Assembly: GCA_001586965.3 (NCBI GenBank)
Contig: LUCW03001860.1
Location: 92,001-156,000 of the forward strand
Length of the DNA: 64,000 nucleotides
Direction of reading: 5' to 3'
DNA from: Sphaeroforma sirkka
Lineage: Eukaryota; Opisthokonta; Ichthyosporea; Ichthyophonida
Part shown: positions 27,266-38,339 of the stretch, one piece after another
Layout of the letters: every line of letters begins with the position of its first letter
Position numbering within the stretch: the stretch's first letter is position 1
Notes under the pieces: generated by a model
Databases searched by the model: none
Told to the model about the DNA's origin: nothing
Seen by the model: only the letters and a program-made list of their open reading frames with translations
Made by a program: the position numbers and the translations under genes

Positions 27266-27721
27266 GGGTCGGTCCTGCCCCCGAATTTCGAAATGAAATG
27301 GAAATGAATATGAAATTTCAAATTTCGGAGCCCGAATTTCATTTCTAGGAGTAGGAAAGCATTTGGCGGCGAGACAGTCTCAAGACTCACGGCTCACCGA
27401 GGCACCGCTGATTTTCAGATTTTTTTGATTTTTTTTAATTATGTGTGTATCTACAGAATTACATACTGAATTCAGAATTAACCATAGTCTCCTTTTGTTT
27501 TTAAATAAAGTGAGGTTAATGTTTATTTTTATAAAACAATTATGTATGCCTCATAAGTATGTATAATTTAGAAGGCTATGCCGCTATGGTAAATACATAC
27601 ATATTTCATACATACATATTTTTAAAAAAGAAGATATTTACATAACAGGAATGAATTGTTTTGGGGTTGTATTTTTATTATTAATAAATTAACATCGCTT
27701 CCTTGTTTCTTTTTCAGGGGG
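27266..27721. other. AT-rich flank, probable LINE 3' untranslated region
   Basis: No coding sequence. Just below the inferred LINE stop codon at 27722, this strand could be the LINE 3' UTR, but no poly(A) or repeat tail was recognised to mark its end. An inverted pair (GAAATGAAAT near 27290 and ATTTCATTTC near 27338) is present. Confidence 0.3.
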
Positions 27722-27821
27722 CTATGAAAATAGCCAATATGAATTCCCAAAAAAAACCATAAAACAACCAATAGGGATAATATTATTTATTTCAAAAATG
27801 ACAAGTATGTACAATGTATGA
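27722..27821 (-). mobile_element. LINE 3' segment, separated by GypC insertion
   Basis: Read on the minus strand across the GypC insertion and discounting the 4-bp ATGA duplication, the LINE C-terminal frame (AIPYVH at the other side) remains open here for about 35 codons (TLYILVIFEINN...) to a TAG at 27722-27724. This supports the idea that GypC landed in the 3' end of the LINE coding region. Confidence 0.55.
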
Positions 27822-28069
27822 TGTGGTCAGAATACAAGTACTTATATTTATTTGATTATTTTAGGTTTATTACAAGTTTTACAGTTTATCAGAATAATCT
27901 GATAAACTGGGTTTTAGGGTTTTGCTGGTTTTACAGCACATGACTAATGACTCATTTAAGAGTCAGTCATTTTAGGATTACTGTTTATAATTACTAATAA
28001 ATGAACAACGTCCCCCTCCCTGAGGAGGGAGAACGTTGAGATACAGTTATCTCGCGTATACTTACTACA
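27822..28069 (+). repeat. GypC 5' LTR
   Basis: This 248-bp LTR starts TGTGGTCAGAATACAAG and ends CTTACTACA. It contains three nested palindromes: CAGTTTATCAGA/TCTGATAAACTG (27882-27909), GACTC/GAGTC (27949-27964, including a bZIP-type TGACTCAT), and CCCTCC/GGAGGG inside AACGT/ACGTT (28007-28037). Ends were set by comparison with the other four GypC LTR copies. Confidence 0.95.
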
Positions 28070-29323
28070 TTTTTAACTTACCATAGAAGTTGTTAGTTTA
28101 TTAGTAATTACAGAGAAAGCTACAGAATATGAATTAGTCAGTAGCTGGCACATATTTTTTTGTTATAAGTATAACAATTGAAAAGACAATGCGAACGGAG
28201 AATGTCGCATCAAAATGAACGATTTAGATTATCCGATCGTTGGTTTAACGACGTGTTGACGACGAGGATGAAGAAAGAATCTACTAATACGAGTGAACCC
28301 GAAGAGCGAACATTCCAATCAAGCAGAACATTAACCAGGGTCAACAAGGAAAGTCTCACGACGATCAAATGACGAAATCAGACAATCAGTCAGAATCCAC
28401 AGATAAGTAGACATGTGTGAGTACAGGTAGGAAGGTTGTTTTCAGTGTGAGACAGGTACAAATCGAATTGCAAACTAATGAGCTTAAATTGTATTTAAGA
28501 AGTTGTTAGAAGAAAGTTCTTTAGGATCCACAGTAGTGTAGTAGAGATGGGAGATGTACATGGTTAGTACCGACTCGGTTTAGTACGATGACGCAATGAA
28601 TCAGCGGCATACTAGATTATTTTACAAAGATTTTCAGAATGGGATATTAGGAAGCATACAGAGACACAAGTAAGCACCTGTGAGTTATTAGGAGCATATA
28701 AGGGTGGGGGCGCACATAACACGAACGATGCAAGTAAATACAAGGTTAAATTGTGAAAATGATATGCGAACACACTCAAATCACTAGAACTTCCAGATAA
28801 ATCAGGTCAACGGAGAGGATCAACAGTATGCACAGAAGGTGTGGTTGACGGCAGCTTAGTTTAGGAGTGCAATAACGAGCAATCGTTCTTAGATCAAGAA
28901 GCATATTCCAACAACCGCAACAGCACATGACAAGGACATCACGGGTAAGAAGAGTAAAAGAGGAGCGATGAGGGAAGTTCCCAACAGGGTCCTGCGAATA
29001 GGCCGTCATTAGGCGGAGCAAGAGCTGGCGAGGAGTAGAACAAGAAGTGGCTCCGACTAATGAGGCACTCAATCATATGTTATTGTGGGATGAAGAGTAA
29101 GACAGCTGGTAGTGTTAGAGTAGATAGACTATCCACACTACTGATGTTAGTGTAGGAAATGAAACAGTCACGAGGGAACCCACGAGTTCCTCGGAGATCG
29201 ATGTCGAGACGTTATGTGTTTGAAGGATGAAATTTAATAGAAAATGGATATTTATATATTCAGTACTCTATCAGTTCATTCGCACACATTTCTAGTTCTC
29301 CATTGACAAACAACTCACCAACC
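28070..29323 (+). other. GypC leader (5' untranslated region)
   Basis: About 1.25 kb between the LTR and the gag start codon. It is repeated almost exactly at 32262-33290 and on the minus strand at 47.3-48.9 kb. It carries a small upstream reading frame (28178-28372, 64 codons, begins MKRQCERRMSHQNERF) that is identical in both plus-strand copies. It might regulate gag translation, but that is inference. Confidence 0.7.
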
Positions 29324-30083
29324 ATGTCCTACCCCCCGCCAAAGTCGTAGACAGCAACTCTTGAATCCTGAGCGCCGCAAGGAAGATGATATCGACCGAC
29401 GTGGAACTAAACGTCGTCAGTCCCATACGGAACGCTCCGCTCCGCACTCAGGTCAGGCACTGGAGGGGCAACAACAGACACATCTTGGGGCTCCACACAT
29501 TATTTCCGCGGACGACAAGCAGCCACCAACAGCAAACAAAAATGGACCTGCACAATCTGACGAGGATGTCATATTCGAGGGTGAGACCAAGGAAGTACCC
29601 GACCTGCGTGCGGACAGTAGTCAGACTTTTATTGGTGAACAGGTAGTCAGTGAAGGGCTGTCCCCTCGTTCGTCTCGGGATACTCCAGGGGCCTTATTTC
29701 CCAGTAATGACCCACCACGCCTCCCACCTAACAAGCGGAAGCGTCACCGGAACCGTACCAACAACAAGGAAACGGCACGGGAACAATCGTCAGCTCAGAA
29801 ACTCACGGAGCTGATGACACAACAGCAGTCTCTCTTTGAAAAATACGAACAGAGGTTACAGCGCATAAACGCCGGACGAACTACAATAGGGCCGGCCGCT
29901 AAGGAGAGTTCTTCTGACGCACACGAACGGGTACAGGCAGTACCAGAGGACGAAGACTTGGCTCCACCATCGGAAGCTACAGAGATTCATATCAACACGA
30001 TCCTTTACGAAGACTTCGAGCACATGACGTCAACACCAAACCACACCTATGACACGTGGGAGTCGGTAGCCGATCATGCATGA
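29324..30083 (+). pseudogene. GypC gag segment
   Basis: Starts at the ATG in ACCATGTCC. The translation is basic and hydrophilic, with LNPERRKEDDIDRRGTKRRQ, PPRLPPNKRKRHRNRTNNKE and a helix KLTELMTQQQSLFEKYEQRL. The KRKRHR cluster could act as a nuclear localisation signal. Matches the minus-strand GypC gag at 46.5-47.3 kb. Broken element. Confidence 0.8.
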
Positions 30084-30119
30084 GAGGTGAGGGTGTCTGA
30101 GTCGGATAGGAGCTTCATA

Positions 30120-30460
30120 TTTGTTACCACGATTGGAGCAGTGATGGCAATACAAGACCCATTGCTGACGTCAGACAACCGAGTCTATATTCAAGTACAA
30201 ATCAACGGACGTACGTTCAAAGCCTTGATAGACACGGGAGCAAATAGAAGTTGTATCTCACAGACATCCGCAGACCTCCTTGGCCGACCAATAACTCCGG
30301 CACCACCTGGGTCATTTATATATTTAGCTGACAAGGCGGTGCGAACTCCTCGACTGGGAACGACGGAAGTGGTACCTATAAGGTACGGTACCAGAATTAT
30401 CGACGGTTCATTAGAATTGATGAACTTGCCGACGGGTATAGATGTTATAGTGGGGCAAGG
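30120..30460 (+). pseudogene. GypC retropepsin
   Basis: Contains NGRTFKALIDTGANRSCISQ, the DTGA active-site motif of retropepsin-type proteases, then GSFIYLADKAVRTPRLGTTE and the flap/second-strand area, and LPTGIDVIVGQ near the end (I-x-V-I-x-G pattern). It would process the polyprotein. The element around it is incomplete. Confidence 0.9.
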
Positions 30461-30900
30461 AGTTCACCAACAAGATAGTGGAGCTTCTGGTCCAGGAAGT
30501 GGGGATGCTACATAAGGTGTCTCCACCATATCGACCCCAAGTGCTGGGCGCGGCAGAACGACGTCACAAGGAGATTACACGTTCTATTCGACAATGCTGT
30601 GAGGCAGTTTCCCTTCGATGGGACGAACGCCTTCCGTTTACGATGCTATACCAGAACCTTCGGATATCCCGTCGCCATAGGAGTGCACCGTTTAGCGTGT
30701 ACTTTGGCCGCCGCCATGATTCCGTTCGCCGATTTCACAGACGAGTTACCGGATTCCCAGCCGATGACGAATGACACCTGGGCACAACGATTAGACCAGT
30801 TACAGGACACTATATTGCCGACCCTCCACCACATTACCAAGAAGTATACAGGCAAGCTTACGACGACATTTGACCGCCTGCATGCTCACGACTTGGTACA
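30461..30900 (+). pseudogene. GypC integrase C-terminal half
   Basis: The core part with the catalytic glutamate is visible (VSPPYRPQVLGAAERRHKEI, TRSIRQCCEAVSLRWDERLP), followed by FTMLYQNLRISRRHRSAPFS and VYFGRRHDSV. The GPY-like module lies downstream (RPLFGPYVVKARHGQRYELA). The same sequence occurs on the minus strand at 43.7-44.1 kb. Confidence 0.85.
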
Positions 30901-31099
30901 TTTCGACGAAGGAGATGTGGTCATGGTACGATCAGAAGGCCGAACAACGAAGGCTATGCGGCCATTGTTTGGACCATATGTAGTCAAAGCTAGACACGGC
31001 CAACGCTACGAGTTAGCGAACAAGGATGGTTCCGCCCCACCAGAATTCAAGAACAAACCGGTACGGGTGGAACTCCTCCGTTTAGTGCATAGACGCACA

Positions 31100-31327
31100 G
31101 ACCCACCAATTAACGAAGACTTATGGACCGAAGGAGGGGTTGAGTTTCGCCATATTATCACACATCGTACGAATGATGAGACGGGGAAATTAGAATACCT
31201 GGTGAGATGGCGAGAAGGCGAACCAACGTGGGAAACAGCAGAAGCTTTTGATGATGCCAACGATATCGCGGCCTACTACAAAGCTTCGCAGACACGGACA
31301 CGTAAGCGCCAATGTGCACAGTTCTAA
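31100..31327 (+). pseudogene. GypC C-terminal chromodomain
   Basis: The translation reads EFRHIITHRTNDETGKLEYL, then VRWREGEPTWETAEAFDDAN, matching the chromodomain pattern (V-E-x-I-(L/I)-x-x-R, then EYLV-x-W, then TWE). The aromatic positions Y, W and W suitable for a methyl-lysine cage are present. In chromoviruses this domain steers integration toward histone-marked chromatin. Identical in the minus-strand copy apart from one residue (AN/AK). Confidence 0.9.
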
Positions 31328-31367
31328 TACTTTATCTTCAATATAACTTTGTTCTCGGATATCGAGC

Positions 31368-31960
31368 TCAAGCTCTGGAGCATAAACCAGCAACTCTAGC
31401 TCCCGAGTATAAACCAGCCACTCGAGCTCTTGAGTATAAAAAGCAGCGACTCTAGCTCCCGAGTATAAACCAGCAACTCTAGCTCCCGAGTATAAACCAG
31501 CCACTCGAGCTCGCGAGAATAAACGGTTAGCACTCGAGCTCGCGAGGAAAATCGTCAGCGGCTCAAGCTCGCGAGGTTAAATGAGCCACTCTTGCTTCGG
31601 AGTATAACACAGCGAAATCAATCAAACAACTCCTTGGGCATTGTTTTGAAACAGCGGGTTAATGGTTTGCACTGTTTCTGCCACTGGCAGTTTTTCTCCG
31701 ACACAAATACAGTCCTATATTGTACTTGCCAAACTCCTATATGCTGACACAGATGAACAGTAGCTTCAAGAATTCAAACACGACGGGTCGCTCGAGACGT
31801 ACACATCGGGTCCTCTAGCTCTCTGAGGTAAAATGCCAGCACAATGCTCTAGCTCTCTGAGGATAAATGCCAGCACAATGCTCTAGCTCTCGAGGATAAA
31901 TACCAGCACAATGCTCTAGCTCTCGAGGATAATGCCAGCACATAAGGTACTATGCTATTC
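31368..31960 (+). repeat. GypC 3' UTR minisatellites
   Basis: There are two arrays. At 31368-31610, about nine imperfect units contain CTCGAGCTC or CTCTAGCTC with GAGTATAAACCAGC spacers, and many units are self-complementary (CTCGAGCTCGCGAG). At 31810-31945, four units of CTCTAGCTCTC(TG)AGGATAAATGCCAGCACAATG type are present. The minus-strand copy has the same two arrays with fewer units in the first. Confidence 0.85.
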
Positions 31961-32003
31961 TTATCATCTCTGAAACTGGCACACTGCTTTGTTCAGTGCT
32001 TCA

Positions 32004-32014
32004 GTTTGGGGGGG
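32004..32014 (+). other. GypC polypurine tract
   Basis: GTTTGGGGGGG immediately precedes the LTR at 32016. A purine tract at this place is the usual plus-strand primer for LTR elements. The minus-strand copy has the same tract next to 42594. Confidence 0.75.
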
Positions 32015-32015
32015 T

Positions 32016-32261
32016 TGTGGTCAGAATACAAGTACTTATATTTATTTGATTAGTTTAGGTTTATTACAAGTTTTACAGTTTATCAGAATAATCTGATAAA
32101 CTGGGTTTTAGGGTTTTGCTGGTTTTACAGCACATGACTAATGACTCATTTAAGAGTCAGTCATTTTAGGATTACTGTTTATAATTACTAATAAATGAAC
32201 AACGTCCCCTCCCTGAGGAGGAGAACGTTGAGATACAGTTATCTCGCGTATACTTACTACA
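32016..32261 (+). repeat. GypC middle LTR
   Basis: This 246-bp LTR is almost identical to 27822-28069. It serves as the 3' LTR of the first unit and leads into a second copy of the leader. Confidence 0.95.
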
Positions 32262-33290
32262 TTTTTAACTTACCATAGAAGTTGTTAGTTTATTAGTAAT
32301 TACAGAGAAAGCTACAGAATATGAATTAGTCAGTAGCTGGCACATATTTTTGTTATAAGTATAACAATTGAAAAGACAATGCGAACGGAGAATGTCGCAT
32401 CAAAATGAACGATTTAGATTATCCGATCGTTGGTTTAACGACGTGTTGACGACGAGGATGAAGAAAGAATCTACTAATACGAGTGAACCCGAAGAGCGAA
32501 CATTCCAATCAAGCAGAACATTAACCAGGGTCAACAAGGAAAGTCTCACGACGATCAAATGACGAAATCAGACAATCAGTCAGAATCCACAGATAAGTAG
32601 ACATGTGTGAGTACAGGTAGGAAGGTTGTTTTCAGTGTGAGACAGGTACAAATCGAATTGCAAACTAATGAGCTTAAATTGTATTTAAGAAGTTGTTAGA
32701 AGAAAGTTCTTTAGGATCCACAGTAGTGTAGTAGAGATGGGAGATGTACATGGTTAGTACCGACTCGGTTAGTACGATGACGCAATGAATCAGCGGCATA
32801 CTAGATTATTTTACAAAGATTTTCAGAATGGGATATTAGGAAGCATACAGAGACACAAGTAAGCACCTGTGAGTTACTAGGAGCATATAAGGGTGGGGGC
32901 GCACATAACACGAACGATGCAAGTAAATACAAGGTTAAATTGTGAAAATGATATGCGAACACACTCAAATCACTAGAACTTCCAGATAAATCAGGTCAAC
33001 GGAGAGGATCAACAGTATGCACAGAAGGTGTGGTTGACGGCAGCTTAGTTTAGGAGTGCAATAACGAGCAATCGTTCTTAGATCAAGAAGCATATTCCAA
33101 CAACCGCAACAGCACATGACAAGGACATCACGGGTAAGAAGAGTAAAAGAGGAGCGATGAGGGAAGTTCCCAACAGGGTCCTGCGAATAGGCCGTCATTA
33201 GGCCGGAGCAAGAGCTGGCGAGGAGTAGAACAAGAAGTGGCTCCGACTAATGAGGCACTCAATCATATGTTATTGTGGGATGAAGAGTAA
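32262..33290 (+). repeat. Second copy of GypC leader
   Basis: Nearly identical to 28070-29102, including the 64-codon upstream frame at 32368-32562. It is followed directly by a 27-bp piece equal to the LTR 3' end. Confidence 0.92.
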
Positions 33291-33292
33291 AA

Positions 33293-33319
33293 ACAGTTAT
33301 CTCGCGTATACTTACTACA
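33293..33319 (+). repeat. Partial GypC LTR 3' end
   Basis: ACAGTTATCTCGCGTATACT followed by TACTACA equals the last 27 bases of the GypC LTR. It borders the ATGA target duplication, so it marks the true right end of the complex. Confidence 0.85.
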
Positions 33320-34399
33320 ATGAACATATGGTATGGCTCTCATAGTCGCTGCAGTGGTTTTGTCAGGGCCAATGGGCGGCAGTTTTGGACCTACCAGGAC
33401 GCGTCGAATCAGTTGTTGGATGCAGGTAAAGTGGCTGGTAATGAACTTGTGGCTACCGCAGACAGGACAGAGACAGCCGTCGGTGCGGTAGTCGAGCAAT
33501 GTGAACATGTACATATTCCTTACAATCATAGCACAGAGCCGGATTGGTGTAGACTCGAAGCACCGATTGAAGCTGTCGTGTCTGGCTGTGTCCCGGTTTG
33601 AGGTTGGCCGTTTACCCATAACCAGTTGGTAGTAGTATTCGCGCCGGGCCATTGCCGCGATCTCCTTGTTGGACCAACGTTTTTTTTTTAGTCCTTCCTG
33701 AGGTCGTCACAGCGTTGGCGGAGGGCTGCATGGTCGGGTGTACGCCCGCCCGTGGTTTTGTGTACAGTTTTCAGGTGAGCATAAATACTGTACGGGAAGC
33801 GCAGTGATCGTTTTTCGTGGGCCCAGGCGGATTGTGTCAGAGGGGTAAGTGGATTTGTGCTGGCCATTGAGTCGAGTTGTATTCCCAGGCAACTTCCGAG
33901 GTAGTCCGCGAATGGTCGCGCGGGGAGCAGGCCGCAAAAGTGAAGTAAGTGTGTGTGATGTTTGGGAAACCGAGGGTATTTAGTGCCCGTGATGATGACT
34001 GCTGCTTGGATGAGTGCTGAGTTAATGCGCTCGAACAGGGGGTCTAATACATCCTTCCATATAGGCGGAGCCCAGACAGAATGAATGTTTTGCACATCAC
34101 CAGTCGGTTGCGGGGGTGTCACCAGCTGAAGCCATGGAAGCCATAAGCGCGGAAAGAGGCGATACCCTGTGACAATGCTGCAACCAGTGGTTCCATATGT
34201 CCAGCGAGGTTGATTCCTAAAACTCTGTGAGCGAGTGAGAACCCCAGAAAATTGAAGAGTTTAGGTTCGGTATGTTTAGGCGCCATCTTCAGGGGAAGGT
34301 ACCGTGTGTTCCAAGGTGCGTCTGCAAGCGTCGGCGTGATAAGCTCACTATTTATACGGAGGGTTGGCGCCGCGTGTCGCAAGTCGGTAGATCGTACTC

Positions 34400-35432
34400 G
34401 GGGTTTAATGACACCCTGTTCGAGGCCAGATTTGCATCCCCACGCATCAATGCCATCTAAGAAGGGTTAGAGCGAAACTAATCGAGGGGCTTGGATCCGT
34501 GTGTCATCAACAAATAAATAAGAGTGGAAGAGCTTGGGCCAAAATTGGGCTAGCGTGACAGCTAAGGAATCCATGTAGATAATAAAGAGCTGGGGGTCGA
34601 CAATTGAACCTTGTAGGAAGTCATTTGTTCTGTGGAATAGAGACGAGAGCGTGCCGCGGTATGTCACTCGGGTAGGGACCCTCCCAAACAGCGCGCGGAG
34701 GCAGTTGATTCAGTTTTCAGGTATTCCAGCGTGGCGCAGAAGTACCCATAGGCGTGGGAGAGCGACCTTGTCGTATGCCTTGGATATCTCCACACACACA
34801 TCGTTCCACTCTTCTTCTGACTGTATCTCAGATTCCATGGCGGCAAGTGCTTGGGTATGACAGGAGTACCGTGATTTGAAGCCAGCTTGGGTGGCATGGG
34901 TAGCAGAGCTGGTTTGACTTGTAATCAGATTAATAAAGCACTTTTCAAAGATGCGTCTGACTATTTGCGTGAATGTGATGGGGCGGAAGTTGGCGGGGGA
35001 GGTGATATCTGCATCGGCTTTCTTTGAGTGCGCTGTTAAAAGGCTGCAGTTCAGGGCTGCAGGGAAGGTACCCGCCTTCAGTAGCTCAGTGAATGCTTCG
35101 GCAAGAAGTCTGATCAGTGGGCTATTGGCGTCGGGGCATCCTAATGTCCGGCGTTCGGTAGAGCGCTCCACTGCGGCCTTCAGGAGAAGGATGTGGATTC
35201 CGTCGGGGCCAGGTTCCTTATTGGGATAGCGTAGTATTGCCTCCATTACATCGTCAGGGCGTATGGTGGAAGTGATATCAGGAAAGGGTTTGGTATCCGG
35301 TGAAACCACGTACGGGTTTGTATAGTTGAATAAGGCCTCAAAGTAGCCATCGAGGGTAGCGCCTGTATCATCGGTACCCGGTATGCAAGGTTGGCGCGGA
35401 AACCGTCGTTGGTACGCAATATCTTTGAACAT
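34400..35432 (-). pseudogene. LINE reverse transcriptase domain
   Basis: RVT_1-type motifs in order: DDVMEAILRYPNKEPGPDGI, AALNCSLLTAHSKKAD (L-x-x-x-x-x-x-x-x-KK), SPANFRPITFTQIVRRIFEK, TQAGFKSRYSCHTQALAAME, VEISKAYDKVALPRLWVLLR (first catalytic Asp region), FLQGSIVDPQLFIIYMDSLA, and SYLFVDDTRI for the catalytic pair. This order is typical of non-LTR elements. Confidence 0.9.
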
Positions 35433-35879
35433 TTGTGCATTGCTTTGGGCGGTCAGACGTAGGCGGAACGAGGGGTTTGGCAGCCGCTGAACTCAGGGTC
35501 TGTTTAAGCCCTCCAAGGATTTGTGGGTTAGTGGCATAGCGCAAGATGCGGTCGAGAATCCGTAGCAGCCCTTCCGCTGGTCCATGTAAAGTGAGATACG
35601 ACCGTAGTAGGTTTTGATGTGCCCGGATTTTGGCTTGGAATAGTCGCGCGCGAGATTTGTTGCATAGGTGATACAGTCGATGGCGATATCGGTTATATCC
35701 ATGGGAGGAGAGGCGTTGGTCCGGAGGCGGCGGTATTGCTGGCATTTGTTGGGGCCGATGGATTTGATTCGTGGGAAGTATCTGGAAATCGAGTCTAAAG
35801 GTGTAGTCCGTTAGCTTATAAGTTTGAAGGGAGGCGGGGATAGTAGGTCGATCAAGTGCCACGTATTACGCAAAGTAGT

Positions 35880-36332
35880 CTCAATCGTTTCCATACATAG
35901 TCCGTGATTTGTATATACGTGGCCATACTTCCGGACTTTGAAGCTGAAATCTCCCCACACGACATCTGGTTGGAAACCACCAATCTCGGGGGGATTCATG
36001 TATTGCCTGACGTCTTCTTCAGTAAGTGATTTGAGTGGAAAGTAGAACACGGCCATATAAACGCCAAAGCACACAAAGAACACCGCGTACGGTGAAGAGT
36101 GTACAAGTTGAAAATTTGATGGGTGGTGTTTGTAAAAGATACTAGTACCACAGTGTGAAGGGTGCAAGATATTATGCCGTGTAGTGTGATGTAGTATATG
36201 ATAGCGTGTGTTCGAGCGTATATGATTAAGAAATGTAGTGTTAGGCCAGATTTCAACCCCACACATAACATCAACCTGACTTAAAATCAATATAACGTTC
36301 AAACACTTATCTGTATGTGCTGCGTTGTCCAT
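35880..36332 (-). pseudogene. LINE endonuclease domain
   Basis: Exonuclease-endonuclease-phosphatase-like segment: MCGVEIWPNTTF with the catalytic Glu region, a hydrophobic core strand (SSPYAVFFVCFGVYMAVFYF), then FQPDVVWGDFSFKVRKYGHV, where GDFN is usual, and LRNTWHLIDLL. It would nick target DNA to prime reverse transcription. Confidence 0.7.
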
Positions 36333-36669
36333 GTTGAGTCCTTGTGGATATATAAAAATAATTTAACCGACGAAATTTTACACACATGCACCGGGGCCCA
36401 TGGAGAGTGTAATTTTCTGAAAGTGCAGAGACACAACCACATACAATACAATAATGCTATTACCGTTTTTGCCTGCATCTCTCATATGAAGGGGGTTGAC
36501 TTGCGCTTACATAGCGACCCAGTCTAAGCCAAATATTCTTAGGGATTTGTACACACACTGTCTAGATTGTGATCATGAGAAAGCGGAAATCCGTTGCCCA
36601 GAAAAAGAACACAACGATCAAAAAGGCTCTGAGAATTGAAGGTGTGATAAGCTCTGAGCTAGCCGCAAA

Positions 36670-36822
<153 letters not shown>

Positions 36823-36875
36823 ATGATGTATTGTGATGTGTGTGATGTGTATATGGTTTGTGCGTGTGTGTGTTG

Positions 36876-36975
<100 letters not shown>

Positions 36976-37123
36976 CATATTATATATGATGATATTGATG
37001 TGTGTGTGTATGTGTGTCGTTTATGTGTGTGGTTATATGTATATATTATATATATATATATATAATATATTTGTATGATGTGTGTATTATTGTGTTTTGT
37101 GTGTCGTTATGTGTTTGTGTGTG

Positions 37124-37124
<1 letters not shown>

Positions 37125-37197
<73 letters not shown>
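37125..37197. repeat. (TA)n microsatellite
   Basis: Uninterrupted TA dinucleotide run of about 73 bp. Confidence 0.97.
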
Positions 37198-37199
<2 letters not shown>

Positions 37200-38187
37200 A
37201 GTTTTAGTGTCACCATGTGTTGTGCTTCCAATCCACAAGGTAAACAGTTGGTGTTCTTTGTTTTATTATGCTCAGAGATACATTTATAAGAACCAGCAGC
37301 TTGTCAATTTAGATGAACCATAAGAAAACGATCGTAACCCGACTATATGTCCACTTAGTTTTTGACATCTCAGGCACACCAGCGCATTTGTGTTCATTCC
37401 TAGTTAACTAGAATGAAAAGTAGAAGGTCTCCTGCGACGTTGAAGCCTGTACACAAGTATTCACTATCAAATGTCACAAAATTCTGACCTTCCACCTGCA
37501 AAGAATATGCATATTGGTTCTTAACTGTGAAATCTGCATTATTTTGTAAATGATTTTAGTGCCACACACTCTTTTTCACACACACAAAAACACATGCCGC
37601 CTGTTCCAAATTTGGCGATTTTATTTTTTAGTTATTTTTTTTTGATTTCTTATTCCGGCCTGCGAAAACTAAGTCTGAGGCTTCCTAAACCCCAATCTCA
37701 AGATTTAGGCTATATTTATATATTTTTAAACTTGTTCAACCTCTACGGCGTAGTGGCAAACGTGTGTGATTACGTTACATAATGTTTTCAGGTGGCGCAG
37801 ATTCAATTCTGTCCGCAGTGTATTTTTTAAAGTCCAAATTGAAATGCCTTCGCCCATATGGCACCTTATACAGGTTAGTTCCTTTTCAACACTAACTGCT
37901 AACTTAACTGATGGTGGCCATTGCTTTCTGGCTACTGTCGTCCTTTATGTATGCAAACTACTGGCTTACATTGAGTAAGTCTTTAGTTTACAACATTCCA
38001 CCCTGCTCTATGCAGTACATGCACATTCCAAAACCACCATCATACACACAAGTCCACTCGCGGACTCAGCCTCACACGTCACACAAACTCAGCATCACAC
38101 GTTACGTATGAATCACGGTCATACGTCACGTGGACACATTGTCATGCCTCACATGGTCTCAGTGTCACAACATATCGCACACCAATT

Positions 38188-38190
<3 letters not shown>

Positions 38191-38241
<51 letters not shown>
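38191..38241. repeat. (AT)n microsatellite
   Basis: Uninterrupted AT dinucleotide run of about 51 bp just before the C48-like relic. Confidence 0.97.
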
Positions 38242-38244
<3 letters not shown>

Positions 38245-38339
38245 TTGTTCACATCCAAACTGAAAATATTGAGGTACTTTCAATTTGCAGTGGCCTCGGA
38301 GTCTATCGATAGTGGTGGAGGAGGTTTTGACTGGGGTAA

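Larger units (their letters stand above)
27822..33319 (+). mobile_element. GypC tandem complex (three LTR copies), chromodomain Ty3/gypsy
   Basis: Order: LTR (27822-28069), leader, gag, protease, integrase, chromodomain, 3' UTR repeats, polypurine tract, LTR (32016-32261), a second copy of the leader (32262-33290), and a partial LTR end (33293-33319). The whole is flanked by ATGA on both sides (27818-27821 and 33320-33323), so it sits in one target duplication. The first two LTRs differ by one substitution and two single-base length changes, so the structure is recent. The element lacks parts of pol and is not whole. A second GypC lies at 42347-49157 on the other strand. Confidence 0.9.
33320..36335 (-). 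mobile_element. Non-LTR retrotransposon (LINE) with endonuclease and RT
   Basis: Read from 36335 downward. An APE-type endonuclease region spans about 36.3-35.9 kb (VDVMCGVEIWPN, GTSIFYKHHP, VVWGDFSFKVRKYGH). After a linker comes reverse transcriptase at 35.4-34.4 kb (NKEPGPDGIHILLLKAA; NFRPITFTQIVRRIFEKC; QAGFKSRYSCHTQALAA; QGSIVDPQLFIIYMDSL; YLFVDDTRIQ). The C-terminal region has a CPVCG...H...C zinc motif near 33.5 kb. The endonuclease GDFS departs from the common GDFN. Several frameshifts separate these blocks, so the copy is dead. No ORF1 or 5' end was identified. Its 3' end is displaced to 27.7 kb by the GypC insertion. Confidence 0.88.

Noticed and set aside
32016-33290. A very long (about 1.3 kb) GypC LTR
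   Set aside because: The repeated stretch first looked like one LTR, but the minus-strand copy and the 27-bp end at 33293-33319 show that the LTR is only about 248 bp and the rest is leader.
37000-37130. CRISPR-like spacing of AT runs
   Set aside because: The alternation of AT runs and TG-rich spacers is compound microsatellite, and the genome is eukaryotic.
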